A stretch of DNA of 43,580 bases from Klebsiella pneumoniae (GTDB lineage: Bacteria > Pseudomonadota > Gammaproteobacteria > Ga0077536), in the NCBI GenBank assembly GCA_945862315.1, contig CAMAXW010000029.1:1-43580 (forward strand), read 5' to 3'. The position numbers and the translations under genes were made by a program. This document shows positions 16,504 to 26,105 of the stretch, in pieces. Below the pieces are notes generated by a model. That model did not search any database. It had not been told where the DNA came from and saw only the letters and a program-made list of their open reading frames with translations. Position 1 is the stretch's first letter, and each line of letters begins with the position of its first letter.

Positions 16504-17211
16504 TTTGCGTGGCTGTGCCGGGCTCAGCATCCGATCATCCTCAGCACCCCTAACCACGGCAAGGCACCCACGATGCACGTCAAAGGTGACGCTTTTACCA
16601 ACCCGCGCTAGCCGCGTTTTAGGCTCCTGAACGGCGTTGCGGAGCGGCGCGACGCCCCGGCAATATCCGCGGATTAGCGCGGAATTGAAGTCCGGCGCTA
16701 GGGGTTTTTCGCTCGGCGGTGGGCGAGGGCGATGACCATCGTGGCCATGGAGGGCCCGCCAAATTCCAGGCCCATGGCCGCGCGCCGGTGCCCCTGCAAA
16801 GGTAGGCCCAAACCAGCATCGCCGCTTCAAGACCGGGTCAAAGCTCAACGCTTAAAAATGCGACACCCGCGCCGCAGCGACAACCGCTGCAAAATCCCTT
16901 AAGAACACCCTGAACTTTCTGCTGGCCGAGGGTCAGCACGACGCTCGCAGCTCAGTTGGCGGCGCTGCCATCAAACCAGCCACGTGAAGGGGCTCACCAC
17001 ATTTTGTCTAGAGGGCTTACGGTGTGAGAAGGTAGCACCGTCGATCGCTGCGGGTTCTTTGCGTCAATTGATCTCTTTATCCCGGCATCTAGGATGGGCT
17101 GATTTAAATCAAACGCGCGGTTAACCTTTCACCACATCATTCAGGCGCCTAGCGCAGGTTGGCCGCGGCGCGCTGGCCCCCACGCGGTGTCGTTGCAACC
17201 CGAGATCTACG
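16504..17211. other. 708-bp gap between hpnL and hpnI with regulatory-looking sequence at its right end
   Basis: I found no gene in this stretch. Minus-strand frames around 16396-16848 are open but match nothing I know. The right third is more AT-rich and carries several symmetric sequences: ACGGTG/CACCGT (17019-17024 and 17036-17041), TGATTTAAATCA (17100-17111) and GGTTAACC (17119-17126). A sigma70-like pair TTGATC (17068-17073) and TAGGAT (17090-17095), 16 bp apart, is also present. The gap splits a gene set (hpnI-J-K-L) that is contiguous in other bacteria, so it may mark an old rearrangement. Confidence 0.5.
17099..17112 (+). promoter_or_regulatory. FNR/Anr-like box upstream of hpnI
   Basis: CTGAT-TTAA-ATCAA matches the FNR/Anr consensus TTGAT-N4-ATCAA at nine of ten defined positions. 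Its centre is near 17105.5. A -10-like CATCAT lies at 17135-17140, which would put a start point near 17147, about 41.5 bp from the box centre. That is the spacing of class II FNR-activated promoters. hpnI begins 65 bp further on. A separate sigma70-like pair just upstream would instead place the box at its start point, where it would repress. Only one sequence was examined, so this is a prediction. Confidence 0.45.
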
Positions 17212-18357
17212 ATGCATTTCCTGTTAGTTCTGTATTTCTGCGCCGCCAGCGCTTATGTGCTGTTCGCGATCGCGTGTTTGGCCGGGCACCGACCTCCCCG
17301 GGTCGCGCCGGCCGGCGCACGGCCACCGATGACTGTGCTCAAGCCGTTGCATGGCGAGGAGCCCGATCTATACGCCAACCTGTTGTCCTTTTGTCAGCAG
17401 GACTATCCGCATTTTCAGGTCATTTTTGGGGTGGCCAGCGCGCACGATGCGGCGGCCAGCATCGCCCGGCAGGTCATCGCCGCTTGTCCAGGGGTCGACG
17501 CGAGCCTCGTGATCAACGACCGATTAATCGGCAGCAATCGCAAAGTTAGCAACGTGGCGAACTGCCACGAATTCTCCAAGCACGACCTGCTGGTCATCGC
17601 CGACAGCGATATGCGGGCGCCGGCGGATTATCTACAGCACGTCGCGAACACCTTTGCCGACGCCAGCGTAATGGCCGGCACCTGCCTGTATCGGGGTCGT
17701 GCGGTTGGCGGGCTAGCCTCTTCGCTGGGCGCAGCTTTCATCAACGAATGGTTTCTGCCCTCCGTGCTGGTCGCAATGAAACTCCGGCCGCTGCATTTTT
17801 GCTTTGGCGCCACCATGGCCCTCCGCCGCAACACCTTGCAGGCGCTCGGCGGCTTCGAGCGGCTGGCGAACGAACTCGCCGATGACTTCCGCTTGGGTGA
17901 TTGGGTGGCCGCCGAACATGGCCGGGTGGCGTTGATCCCTTGCTTGGTTGAAAACACCGTCCATGAGCACTCACTTCGCACATTGCTTAAGCATGAACTG
18001 CGCTGGGCACGCACGGTAAGGTCCGTGCAGCCCCTCGGCTATGCCCTGTCCTTCCTGACTTACTGCATGCCCGCCGCGCTAGCCCTCGCCGCCGACATCG
18101 GCAGCACCCAGCCCCTACTCGGTGTGACGGTGGTGCTGTGGGCCGTAGGTTTGCGCGCCCTAACCCACAAAATGGTGCGAATTTGCATTGCCCCCGCGCA
18201 GCCCTCGGCCTACTGGCTCAGCGTGCTGCGGGATATCCTGTGTTTTGGCGTGTGGGCCATGAGTTTTTTTGGGCGCGACGTCGAATGGCAGGGTTATGCC
18301 TACACCGTGACCCAGCAAGGTCAGCTAAATTTGAAAGGAACCGTCGAGCGCACATGA
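17212..18357 (+). CDS. hpnI: Hopanoid glycosyltransferase HpnI (GT2)
   Basis: This membrane-associated family 2 glycosyltransferase (381 residues) resembles ceramide glucosyltransferases. HpnI transfers N-acetylglucosamine to bacteriohopanetetrol, the first step of cyclitol-ether formation as shown in Burkholderia. Visible features are an N-terminal helix (1-23), the MTVLKPLHGEEPDL segment, a DSD metal-binding motif (131-133), the ELADDFRLGDW segment (221-231) that contains the third aspartate, and the HELRWART block (261-268) that corresponds to the acceptor-site motif. Further hydrophobic helices follow to the C-terminus. The stop overlaps the hpnJ start (ATGA at 18354-18357), so the two are translated together. 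An FNR-like box lies about 100 bp upstream. Confidence 0.92.
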   Translation: MHFLLVLYFCAASAYVLFAIACLAGHRPPRVAPAGARPPMTVLKPLHGEEPDLYANLLSFCQQDYPHFQVIFGVASAHDAAASIARQVIAACPGVDASLVINDRLIGSNRKVSNVANCHEFSKHDLLVIADSDMRAPADYLQHVANTFADASVMAGTCLYRGRAVGGLASSLGAAFINEWFLPSVLVAMKLRPLHFCFGATMALRRNTLQALGGFERLANELADDFRLGDWVAAEHGRVALIPCLVENTVHEHSLRTLLKHELRWARTVRSVQPLGYALSFLTYCMPAALALAADIGSTQPLLGVTVVLWAVGLRALTHKMVRICIAPAQPSAYWLSVLRDILCFGVWAMSFFGRDVEWQGYAYTVTQQGQLNLKGTVERT

Positions 18358-19775
18358 AAACCCTCTTCCTCAATCCGCCCTCCTTCGAAGGCTTTGATGG
18401 TGGCGCAGGTTCGCGCTATCAGGCGCGGCGTGAAATTCGCTCCTTCTGGTACCCCACGTGGTTGGCCCAGCCCGCCGCCATGGTCCCCAACAGCCGGTTA
18501 GTGGATGCCCCCGCGAATGGCCTGTCGGTGGAGAGCGTGGTGGCCTTGGCACCGGACTACGAACTGTGTGTCCTGCATACCAGCACCCCCTCGTTTGATA
18601 ACGATATCAAAATTGCCGCAGCGCTCAAGGCGGCTAATCCCAAACTTGTCATCGGCTTAGTGGGAGCTCATGTCGCGGTAAATCCCGACCCCAGCATTCG
18701 CGCCGCAACTGCCTGCGATTTCGTCGCCAATGGGGAGTTTGACTACACCATTCAGGAAATCGCCGCCGGGCGGCCGCTGGCGGAAGTCGCCGGCATTACC
18801 TATCGCGACGGCGAGCGCTACGTGCGCACTGCCGATCGCCCGGTGATTGAAGACATGGACGCACTGCCTTCGGTGATCGACATCTACCGGCGCGACCTGG
18901 TCATTGAAGACTATTTCATCGGCTACCTGCAGCACCCTTATCTGTCGTTCTATACCGGCCGTGGCTGCAAGTCGCGCTGCACTTTCTGCCTGTGGCCACA
19001 GACCATTGCCGGGCACCGTTATCGCACGCGCAGTCCGGCGGTAGTAGCCGAGGAAATCCGCCAAGCGCAGGCCTACTTTCCACAGGTGAAGGAATTTTTC
19101 TTCGACGACGATACCTTCACCGACGACCTGCCACGCGTGGCAGAAACTGCCCGCCTGCTGGGCAAACTGGGGGTGACGTGGTCGTGTAACGCCAAGGCCA
19201 ACGTGCCCTACGAAACCCTGAAAATCATGAAAGAAAATGGGCTGCGCCTGTTGCTGGTGGGCTACGAGAGCGGCAATCGGCAAATTCTGCTGAACATCAA
19301 AAAAGGCGTGAGCACCGACATGGCGCGCCGCTTCACCGCCGATTGTCACCGGCTGGGTATTACGATTCACGGCACTTTTATCGTGGGCCTGCCGGGCGAA
19401 ACCAAGGAGACGATCGAGGAAACCATCCGCTATGCGCGCGAGATCAACCCGCACACGATCCAGGTCTCGCTGGCCGCAGCCTACCCAGGCACCAGCCTGT
19501 ATGCCCAAGCGCAGAGCAACCACTGGTTGCGACGGCCAGCTGGCGACGTCGTGGCCGACAACGGTTTGCAAATAAGCTCACTGGAATACCCGCATCTGTC
19601 ACACGCGGAAATCTTTGAGTCGCTCGCTACTTTCTACAAGCGCTTTTATTTTCGGCCGCGAAAAATTGGTGAAATTACCTGGGAGATGCTCAAGAGCTGG
19701 ACCCTGCTGAAACGCCGGCTGCGCGAAGGCGTGGAGTTCTTCCAGTTCCTCAGCCAGCGCAACGCCGGGGGTTAA
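18354..19775 (+). CDS. hpnJ: Hopanoid radical SAM protein HpnJ
   Basis: This B12-dependent-type radical SAM enzyme has 473 residues. An N-terminal cobalamin-binding-like Rossmann region (about 1-165) contains TLFLNPP and VGAHV. The radical SAM core follows, with the iron-sulfur motif C205-K-S-R-C209-T-F-C212. EFFFDDDTF and GTFIVGLPGET are typical of the family. HpnJ converts glucosaminyl-bacteriohopanetetrol to the cyclitol ether by ring contraction. The start is the ATG at 18354 inside the hpnI stop. The frame is open upstream, but that part is the shadow of hpnI. The protein is encoded at the end of its operon, convergent with the SNF2 helicase gene (31-bp gap). Confidence 0.94.
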   Translation: MKTLFLNPPSFEGFDGGAGSRYQARREIRSFWYPTWLAQPAAMVPNSRLVDAPANGLSVESVVALAPDYELCVLHTSTPSFDNDIKIAAALKAANPKLVIGLVGAHVAVNPDPSIRAATACDFVANGEFDYTIQEIAAGRPLAEVAGITYRDGERYVRTADRPVIEDMDALPSVIDIYRRDLVIEDYFIGYLQHPYLSFYTGRGCKSRCTFCLWPQTIAGHRYRTRSPAVVAEEIRQAQAYFPQVKEFFFDDDTFTDDLPRVAETARLLGKLGVTWSCNAKANVPYETLKIMKENGLRLLLVGYESGNRQILLNIKKGVSTDMARRFTADCHRLGITIHGTFIVGLPGETKETIEETIRYAREINPHTIQVSLAAAYPGTSLYAQAQSNHWLRRPAGDVVADNGLQISSLEYPHLSHAEIFESLATFYKRFYFRPRKIGEITWEMLKSWTLLKRRLREGVEFFQFLSQRNAGG

Positions 19776-19806
19776 GCCGCGGCTGTCGGCGGGCTAGGCG
19801 GGGGCG

Positions 19807-22800
19807 TCAGTCACCGCGAATCAACGCGATAAGGTCCTCGGTGGCGGGCAGCAGTGCGCTATCCCCGTCTGCCAGAATGCTGTCGGCGAGGGCGCGCTTA
19901 TCGTGGTGCAAATCCACGATGCGCTCCTCGATGGTGCCCCGGCTCACCAAGCGATAGACGGTCACCGGACGCAATTGGCCCATCCGATGGGCGCGGCCCA
20001 TGGCTTGGTCTTCGGCGGCAGGGTTCCACCACGGATCGGTAATCACGACGTAGTCGGCCGCCGTGAGATTCAGTCCAAAGCCGCCGGCCTTGAGGCTGAT
20101 CAAAAACAGTTCGCCCTCGCCCGCTTGAAACGCCGCCACACGCTTGGTGCGTTCGGCGGCAGGCGTGGCACCATCCAAGTACTGGTAGCGAATGCCAGCG
20201 GCGTCCAGCGGCGCGCGCAGAATGCGGAGAAAATCCACAAACTGGCTGAAAACCAGCGCTTTATGGCCGTTGGCGGTCAGTTCTGCGGCCAGTTCTGCAA
20301 ACGCCCTAACCTTAGCACCGACCCCCTCGTAGGCCGGCGTGCCCAAACGGGGATCGCAAGCGGCGCGGCGCAGCTTGGTGAGTTGGGCGAGGATATTGAA
20401 GCGCGCCTGACCGCCCGCCGAGCCACCCGGCTGCTCCGCCAGCGCGCTGATTTCGCGCGCGGCCTGCCGCCGTAGCGCCTCGTAATGCGCGGCCTCTTCG
20501 GCTTCCGGCACTACGCTGAGCAGCAGCTCCACCCGGGGTGGCAAATCTTTCAACACTTGGGCTTTAGTCCGGCGCAAAACAAACGGACCAATTAGCCGTT
20601 TCAGAACATGTTGCGCCTCTCGATCACGGTTGCGCTCGATCGGTCCAGCGAAACGCTCGTTAAAGCGGCCGATCGTGCCCAGCAATCCGGGATTGACGAA
20701 ACACATGATCGACCACAGCTCGGTCAACCGGTTCTCGACCGGGGTGCCGGACAAAGCCAGCCGAAAATCTGCGGTTAAATCGAACACCGCCTGCGAGCGC
20801 TTAGCGGTGGCATTTTTGATGGCCTGGGCTTCGTCAGCGATGATCGTGTGCCATTCCCGCGCGCCAAAGCGGGCCTGTCCGAGTTGCAACAGGGTGTAGG
20901 AGACGACGATCACATCCTGCGGGCCGGCCTCAGCGACCCATTGCGCCTGCTCGGCGTCGCTGGCCTCGCTGTAAATCCGCACTTGGAGGCTGGGCGCGAA
21001 GCGCAGCGCTTCGGCCAGCCAATTACCGCATACCGAAGTCGGCGCAATCACCAAGGCCGCACCACCGCTGGCACGCGCCAGCAATACCGCCAAGGCTTGC
21101 ACGGTTTTACCCAAACCCATGTCGTCGGCCAAACAGCCGCCCATACCGGCGGCGGCTAGGCGCATGGCCCACTGGTAGCCTTCTTCCTGATAGGGCCGTA
21201 ATTCGGCCTGTAGAGACTTGGGCAACACTGGTGTGAGCAAGCGGGCCGCGCTGAGTCGCTCAATGGCGAGGCGAAAGTCCGTCCCCGGCTCTACCGCCGT
21301 GCCATCCAGAATTTCATCCAGCCACACGGCGGCGATTTGCGGCACTTTATGGCCTTGCTTATCGGCCTCGGTCACCGCGGCGAGGTCGCGCAGTTTTTGC
21401 TTAAGCGAGCGGGTCAGTGCGGCATACACACCACCGCCCATCGGCACGAATCGGCTTTTGCTATGGCCGGCGGCCAGCAAGGCTTCGAGGTGCATGACCA
21501 GCCCCGCATCGAGCTCGATTTGGGCGTCTACCCGAAACCAATCACGCTCGCGATTAACGCTGATACCGAGCCTGCCGGGATCTAGCGTGATCACCCGTAC
21601 CCGTTGACCGCGCGGCCACTCGACCGCCGCGATCGAGGGCAAGCCGGGCAACACTTCCACCAGTTCTAGCGCTTGTTCGGGGTCGTCGATAAGCCAGTCA
21701 TCGCTGGCGGGACGCTCCTCCAGAAAGGCGCAGGCGTGGAGCACGGCGTCCAGATGGCGCTGCTCGGCCACGAGATCCCGCTCGGTGCCCAGCGTTTCCG
21801 CGCCAATCGCCGCCATGATGCGCGGACGGCCACGGCCCGGCGACAGTCGTGGCCCCTCGGGTCCTAGCGGGGTCACCACCAAGCGCAAAGACAGCGCCTC
21901 GCCCACCGGGGCGAGTTCTGCCCGCAGCAGGGACTCCGGTGGCACCTGCCGCGAGGCCTGTGCCGAATCGGCTTGGACCTGAAAATGCCCCGCCAAGGCT
22001 TGCAGGGTTTTGGTGAGTTCCTCCTGCGCGTGCGGCGCGCTCGCCGGCACACTAAAGCGGCCAGACACCAGTTGCGCTACCCGCCGATGCGCCGGGGTAT
22101 AGCGCACTAGCCGGATGCGCTGCGGGGAGTCTTGCAGAAGGGTGATCTGGCGCAGCGCCTCACGGTCGCGGCGCTGCTCGGCATCGAGGTAATACAGAAA
22201 TTCCGGCTCTGGGCGCGGTGGCGGATTAATCGCCAACTGAAAATGCTCGCCCACGCGCACCACCTCAAGCTCTGGGGGCGTGTCGAGCAAATCCAGCAAC
22301 TGCTCCGGTGCTTGGGCCAGCACTAACACCGGATGCCCCACCAGCGCGCCAATGGCCGCGGCCAGATCCAGAGTGTGACGGGAGGCATGGTGACGGTTAG
22401 GCCGCACGCAGCGCGCGACTTTGGCGTCCCACGGCGGTAAATCTTCCTTGGCCGCCAACTTGCCCAACGTCAGGGGCTTCGGCTTGCTCCAACCGCGCGC
22501 GCTGCGCTTCTGCTCATAGGGGAGGACTTGGGTCAATTCACCCTCGGCGCTGAAGGCCAACTGCCACTGCAGCCGAGTGGGCTCGCCGCTGGCCGGTTTG
22601 ACCCCATCCGTCACCTCTCCTAGCGCTTGCAGCGCCGCCAAAACCTCTCGCCAAGCTTCGCCACGGGCACGGATAAAAAAGCCCGCCGGCGGTGGCTCTC
22701 CTGCCAACACGCGCTTAGCACCGCTCAGCAGCGCGCCTAAACCAGCAAGCTCAAAATCCTCGAATCGAGACGCCAAAGCGTCCAACACATCCACCTCCGA

Positions 22801-24003
22801 AGTGTGCGAATCGGCCGGGGAAAGCGCCTCCCCGCCCAGCGCCTCCGGGCCCACCCACGCGGCGAGCAGCACTTTCCACAACAGCCCTAGGGAGGGCCGT
22901 TCCAGCTGATAGGCGTGCAGCGCAAACGCACCGGGGACGAGCGGCGCATGCCCCAAGCGCGAATCAATCGCGTTCACCCATTGCCCCCAAGGATCGTAGG
23001 CGTCCGGGTCGCGTTTACCCGCCTCGCCCAAGCAAAACTTGCGGGCTATTTCGAGGTGTTTGGGGGTTGCTTGCGCCAGCAATATCAGCGGATACAGCCA
23101 CGCGATACTCGCCGGGAAAATTCGCTTGCGCAGCTTGGTTTCGGTTTGGCGCTGCTTGATCGCCGCATCGAAAGCCGTTTGCGCGGCGTCCCACTGTCCT
23201 GCAAAGGCCAGCACACCGGCCCGCAGCGCGTTGGCCGGAGCGTTGTCGATGCCCTGCAGTAGTTGTGCGACCAGCGCCCCATCACCGCGCTGCAAGGCTA
23301 AATCTGCCAGCGCCAGCCGACTGAGGCTCGGCAGCGAAGTTGGCCGCGCCCTAAATTCATCCAACGCCCAGCGAATGACCGGCATCAGGGTGCGGGGCCA
23401 ACGCAAGGTCGTCTCACTCGCGGCTTCGACCACGCAACGCCAGCGCCACTCCGGACACACGCCCGCGAAGCTCTGGGCATCGAAGGGTTCGAGGATGGCC
23501 TCGGCAATCAGCGTGGACCATTCGTGGCTGGTCTCGAGCGTGGCCCGATAAGCCTGAATTTCGGGGGCCCGCGCCCCGCCCAAAACGCGCGCGCGCAGCA
23601 GTGCCACCACCTGCGCCCGTTCGCCGTACGCAAAGACTTGATTGAGCGACAAGCGGCGCAGCCCACCGCAAGTCACGAGTAAATTGGCCAGTTCCGTGCC
23701 AGTGGTCGTCGCCAACCATTGCCGGTACAGCGGCACCCGTAGGGAATCCACCAAGCGGAAATGCCCCGGGCGCAGCATGTCCTCCACCAGCAGGTCGTGG
23801 GAGTGGATCTCTTGGATGGCGTCTTTGAGGTTTTGCCCGGTGTAGGGCCGGCCGCCCGCGTTGAGCAGCCCCAGATGACTAGCCATCTCCTGTAATTCGC
23901 TGCGACTACGGAAAGTCCACAGCAGCGCGCTGGCACAGGCGAGCCGATGGGCTTCCGGCGACAAGCCGTTAGTCTGAGGGGTGGCGAGAATGGGGAAAAA
24001 CAT
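19807..24003 (-). CDS. Very large SNF2-family DNA translocase/helicase
   Basis: This single protein of 1398 residues has a C-terminal SNF2-type ATPase. Walker A is in [13 protein letters not shown] (near residues 960-970) and the DEAQ box is near 1056-1059. The LSGTPVEN segment and a helicase C domain ([32 protein letters not shown]) follow, all intact. The first 900 or so residues have no domain I can name. They include a helical, TPR-like stretch (roughly 200-300) and a lower-complexity middle. Similar long stand-alone SNF2 proteins occur in Pseudomonas and other gammaproteobacteria. Roles in transcription recycling (RapA-like) or in nucleoid or foreign-DNA control are possible but unproven. 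It lies 44 bp downstream of the glutathionyl-hydroquinone reductase gene on the same strand. Confidence 0.93.
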   Translation of the reverse strand: MFFPILATPQTNGLSPEAHRLACASALLWTFRSRSELQEMASHLGLLNAGGRPYTGQNLKDAIQEIHSHDLLVEDMLRPGHFRLVDSLRVPLYRQWLATTTGTELANLLVTCGGLRRLSLNQVFAYGERAQVVALLRARVLGGARAPEIQAYRATLETSHEWSTLIAEAILEPFDAQSFAGVCPEWRWRCVVEAASETTLRWPRTLMPVIRWALDEFRARPTSLPSLSRLALADLALQRGDGALVAQLLQGIDNAPANALRAGVLAFAGQWDAAQTAFDAAIKQRQTETKLRKRIFPASIAWLYPLILLAQATPKHLEIARKFCLGEAGKRDPDAYDPWGQWVNAIDSRLGHAPLVPGAFALHAYQLERPSLGLLWKVLLAAWVGPEALGGEALSPADSHTSEVDVLDALASRFEDFELAGLGALLSGAKRVLAGEPPPAGFFIRARGEAWREVLAALQALGEVTDGVKPASGEPTRLQWQLAFSAEGELTQVLPYEQKRSARGWSKPKPLTLGKLAAKEDLPPWDAKVARCVRPNRHHASRHTLDLAAAIGALVGHPVLVLAQAPEQLLDLLDTPPELEVVRVGEHFQLAINPPPRPEPEFLYYLDAEQRRDREALRQITLLQDSPQRIRLVRYTPAHRRVAQLVSGRFSVPASAPHAQEELTKTLQALAGHFQVQADSAQASRQVPPESLLRAELAPVGEALSLRLVVTPLGPEGPRLSPGRGRPRIMAAIGAETLGTERDLVAEQRHLDAVLHACAFLEERPASDDWLIDDPEQALELVEVLPGLPSIAAVEWPRGQRVRVITLDPGRLGISVNRERDWFRVDAQIELDAGLVMHLEALLAAGHSKSRFVPMGGGVYAALTRSLKQKLRDLAAVTEADKQGHKVPQIAAVWLDEILDGTAVEPGTDFRLAIERLSAARLLTPVLPKSLQAELRPYQEEGYQWAMRLAAAGMGGCLADDMGLGKTVQALAVLLARASGGAALVIAPTSVCGNWLAEALRFAPSLQVRIYSEASDAEQAQWVAEAGPQDVIVVSYTLLQLGQARFGAREWHTIIADEAQAIKNATAKRSQAVFDLTADFRLALSGTPVENRLTELWSIMCFVNPGLLGTIGRFNERFAGPIERNRDREAQHVLKRLIGPFVLRRTKAQVLKDLPPRVELLLSVVPEAEEAAHYEALRRQAAREISALAEQPGGSAGGQARFNILAQLTKLRRAACDPRLGTPAYEGVGAKVRAFAELAAELTANGHKALVFSQFVDFLRILRAPLDAAGIRYQYLDGATPAAERTKRVAAFQAGEGELFLISLKAGGFGLNLTAADYVVITDPWWNPAAEDQAMGRAHRMGQLRPVTVYRLVSRGTIEERIVDLHHDKRALADSILADGDSALLPATEDLIALIRGD

Positions 24004-24047
24004 ACGTGCGCGGGAGAGCTTACTGGGTTCGGGGTAACTGCTTGGCC

Positions 24048-25043
24048 TTATGCCGTAGGGTATGTCAAAGCGCTCGGCAAGCGCGCCCTGTCGTGCGGCA
24101 ACGCCAGTGTTGCCGCATAGTCTATGGGTCCGCGCGGAATAATGCCGGTGGGATTGATGCCGGGAATGGAGTAATACCCACGAATAAAATGCGCCACGTT
24201 GACGCTCTGCGCCACCGCCGGAATTTGATAGAGCTCACGCAGATAGGGCGCCAAATTGGGGTAGCTCGCAAGCGTACGCTGATTACATTTAAATAAACCG
24301 TGATACACCAAATCGAAACGCAACAGGCTGGGTAGCAGCCGCCAATCGGCCTCGGTAATCTGCCCTCCCACCAAATAGCGCTGGGTCGCTAGGCGCGCAT
24401 CTAACCAGTCCAGTGTTTCAAACAGCAAATCGAAAGCCTCGTCGTAGGCCGCTTGGGTCTTGGCCAGCCCACACCGGTACACACCGTTGTTCACCCCGTG
24501 ATAAACCCGCTCGTTTACCGCATCGATTTCCGCCCTGAGGGCTAAGGGATAGAAATCGTCCTGCACCGGCGTATAGGCGTTAAACGCTTGGTTAAGCATG
24601 CGGATGATATCGGGGGATTCGTTGTTGACGATGGTGCGCGTTAGGGTGTCCCACAAAACCGGCACCGACACCGTGCCGGAATAATCGGGGCGTGCGGCGG
24701 TGTACGCCTGATGCAAATGGGTAAAACCATTGACCTCGTCAGGCGTGCAACCACCGGGGTAGTCACCAAAAATCCAGCCTTCTCGACGATCGTTCGGGAT
24801 CGCGATAGTCATGGAAATGACCGACTCGAGTTGCTTTAAGGTGCGATACAGCAGCGTGCGCCAAGCCCACGGACAGTGATAGGCAACGTAGAGATGATAC
24901 CGCCCGGGCTGCGCCGGGAACCCCGAGGAACCATCCGCGGTGATGATGTTTCTGAACGCCGCAGGCTCGCGCACGAAGCGACCCTCGGTCACCGCGAGCA
25001 TGGTGGCGTTGGCGTCCCACTGTCCGTTGATCAAAAGCCCCAT
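24048..25043 (-). CDS. yqjG: Glutathionyl-hydroquinone reductase (Xi-class GST)
   Basis: This protein of 331 residues is a Xi-class glutathione S-transferase, equivalent to E. coli YqjG and yeast ECM4. These enzymes use glutathione to reduce glutathionylated hydroquinones back to hydroquinones. The catalytic cysteine C57 sits in the diagnostic CPWAWRT motif. The segment SMTIAIPNDRREGWIF and the C-terminal helical domain with GGQITEADWRLLPSLLRFD are also typical. Together with the nitroreductase 63 bp upstream on the same strand it suggests a quinone/redox detoxification pair. The physiological substrate here is not known. Confidence 0.93.
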   Translation of the reverse strand: MGLLINGQWDANATMLAVTEGRFVREPAAFRNIITADGSSGFPAQPGRYHLYVAYHCPWAWRTLLYRTLKQLESVISMTIAIPNDRREGWIFGDYPGGCTPDEVNGFTHLHQAYTAARPDYSGTVSVPVLWDTLTRTIVNNESPDIIRMLNQAFNAYTPVQDDFYPLALRAEIDAVNERVYHGVNNGVYRCGLAKTQAAYDEAFDLLFETLDWLDARLATQRYLVGGQITEADWRLLPSLLRFDLVYHGLFKCNQRTLASYPNLAPYLRELYQIPAVAQSVNVAHFIRGYYSIPGINPTGIIPRGPIDYAATLALPHDRARLPSALTYPTA

Positions 25044-25106
25044 AACGACCTCGTGTTGTCGATTGTCTCTGCGCCGGCTAGCCAGCGCACACGCCGTGCT
25101 GGCGCA

Positions 25107-25805
25107 TTAGTGCTCACCCCAGCGCTCGCGGTAAGTCACCTCCGCCACGGGCAAACGCTGCGCGGGATGCAAATCCCCGCCGGTCAGCCACGCCACCGGC
25201 AGCAACGCCGCCTGCGTCACGTTGGCGGGAATCCCCAGCAACGTGGAGATTTCCTGCTCGTACAACAAGTGCAGCGTCGTCCAAGCGCTGGCCAGTCGCC
25301 GTGCGCGCAGCGCCAGCATCAAAGACCAAGTGGCCGGCAGGATTGAGCCCCACATCGAGGCTTGGGTAAAGACGTCGTCTTGTTCAAAACGGCCCTCAAT
25401 GCAGGGGATGATCATGACCGGTACGCGTTGCAGGTGCTCCATCAAAAAACCACCCGACTTCAGCAACGCGGCCCGCTGCTGCTGGCGCAGATCATCCTCG
25501 GCGTATTCGCGCATCATCGTCACCCCGGTGCGCGAGAGTGCCGTGCGGCCGTCCACATAGGCTTGCGCGGCGCGCCGATAGCAATCGGCTATTTGGCCTT
25601 TAATCGCGGGGTCGGTAATGACCAGAAAGCGCCACGTTTGGGTGTTGGCCCCGGTGGGGGCTTGCAGCGCGATGTTGAGCGCTTCGTCGATCAGCGCGGT
25701 GGGCACCGGGCGTTCCAGATCCAATCGCTGGCGCACGCTGCGGGTGGTGTTGAGCACCCAATCGACGCTGGTGAGATCGAGTGCTTTAACGGGGTTTTTA
25801 CTCAT
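25107..25805 (-). CDS. Nitroreductase-family flavoprotein
   Basis: This FMN-dependent oxidoreductase of 232 residues is of the nitroreductase fold. The FMN-contacting RSVR motif lies near residue 22, and APTGANTQTWRF follows, as in the family. Late segments GSILPATWSLMLALRARRL and the LLGIPANV region complete the domain. The frame is open upstream to 25898. The ATG at 25805 is favoured because AGGAG stands seven bases before it and the family N-terminus begins there. Members reduce nitro compounds, quinones or enones with NAD(P)H, and the exact substrate cannot be told. It probably forms a transcription unit with the glutathionyl-hydroquinone reductase. Confidence 0.9.
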   Translation of the reverse strand: MSKNPVKALDLTSVDWVLNTTRSVRQRLDLERPVPTALIDEALNIALQAPTGANTQTWRFLVITDPAIKGQIADCYRRAAQAYVDGRTALSRTGVTMMREYAEDDLRQQQRAALLKSGGFLMEHLQRVPVMIIPCIEGRFEQDDVFTQASMWGSILPATWSLMLALRARRLASAWTTLHLLYEQEISTLLGIPANVTQAALLPVAWLTGGDLHPAQRLPVAEVTYRERWGEH

Positions 25806-26105
25806 GCTGTCGCTCCTGCGCGGCGGCCGATTAGCGCGACGCGCGTTCCGGTTGAAGGTGTGCCCAGAGTTGAATCTGGTTACCGTTGCGCTCAACAACC
25901 AGCCGGTTTTGTGCGCGCCTTCTGCATTTTAAAAAGGTGACCGAGCACAACGGTAGACCCGCGGCCCCGGCATGCCGCCAGCGGGCCACAGGCTGTCCTT
26001 GCTCACCTCGCAGCCCAATAAGCTAGCCCACAGGACAAAAGCTGCCGCCCTGTGAGCGCCAAAGATCGCCAGTGGGTGACACCGCATCTGGCGATCCTCA
26101 TCGCT
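25806..26105. other. 300-bp spacer with a perfect 9-bp inverted repeat
   Basis: This spacer lies between two minus-strand genes. GATCGCCAG at 26064-26072 and CTGGCGATC at 26088-26096 form a perfect inverted repeat with a 15-nt loop, just past the stop of the upstream esterase gene. No T-run follows on the minus strand, so termination would be weak or factor-dependent. The AT-rich patch at 25925-25936 may belong to the nitroreductase promoter. No gene was recognised. Confidence 0.5.

Noticed and set aside
16396-16848. A 150-codon minus-strand frame over the hpnL end and following gap
   Set aside because: Half of it overlaps hpnL in antisense, and the rest is Arg/Pro-rich with no recognisable similarity.
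19854-23845. Many plus-strand open frames opposite the SNF2 gene
   Set aside because: They are antisense shadows of a long, clearly coding high-GC gene and match no family.
19807-24003. SNF2 gene as part of a phage-defence system such as DISARM or BREX
   Set aside because: No methyltransferase, PLD nuclease, DUF1998 or other defence partner is adjacent. Neighbours are housekeeping and redox genes.
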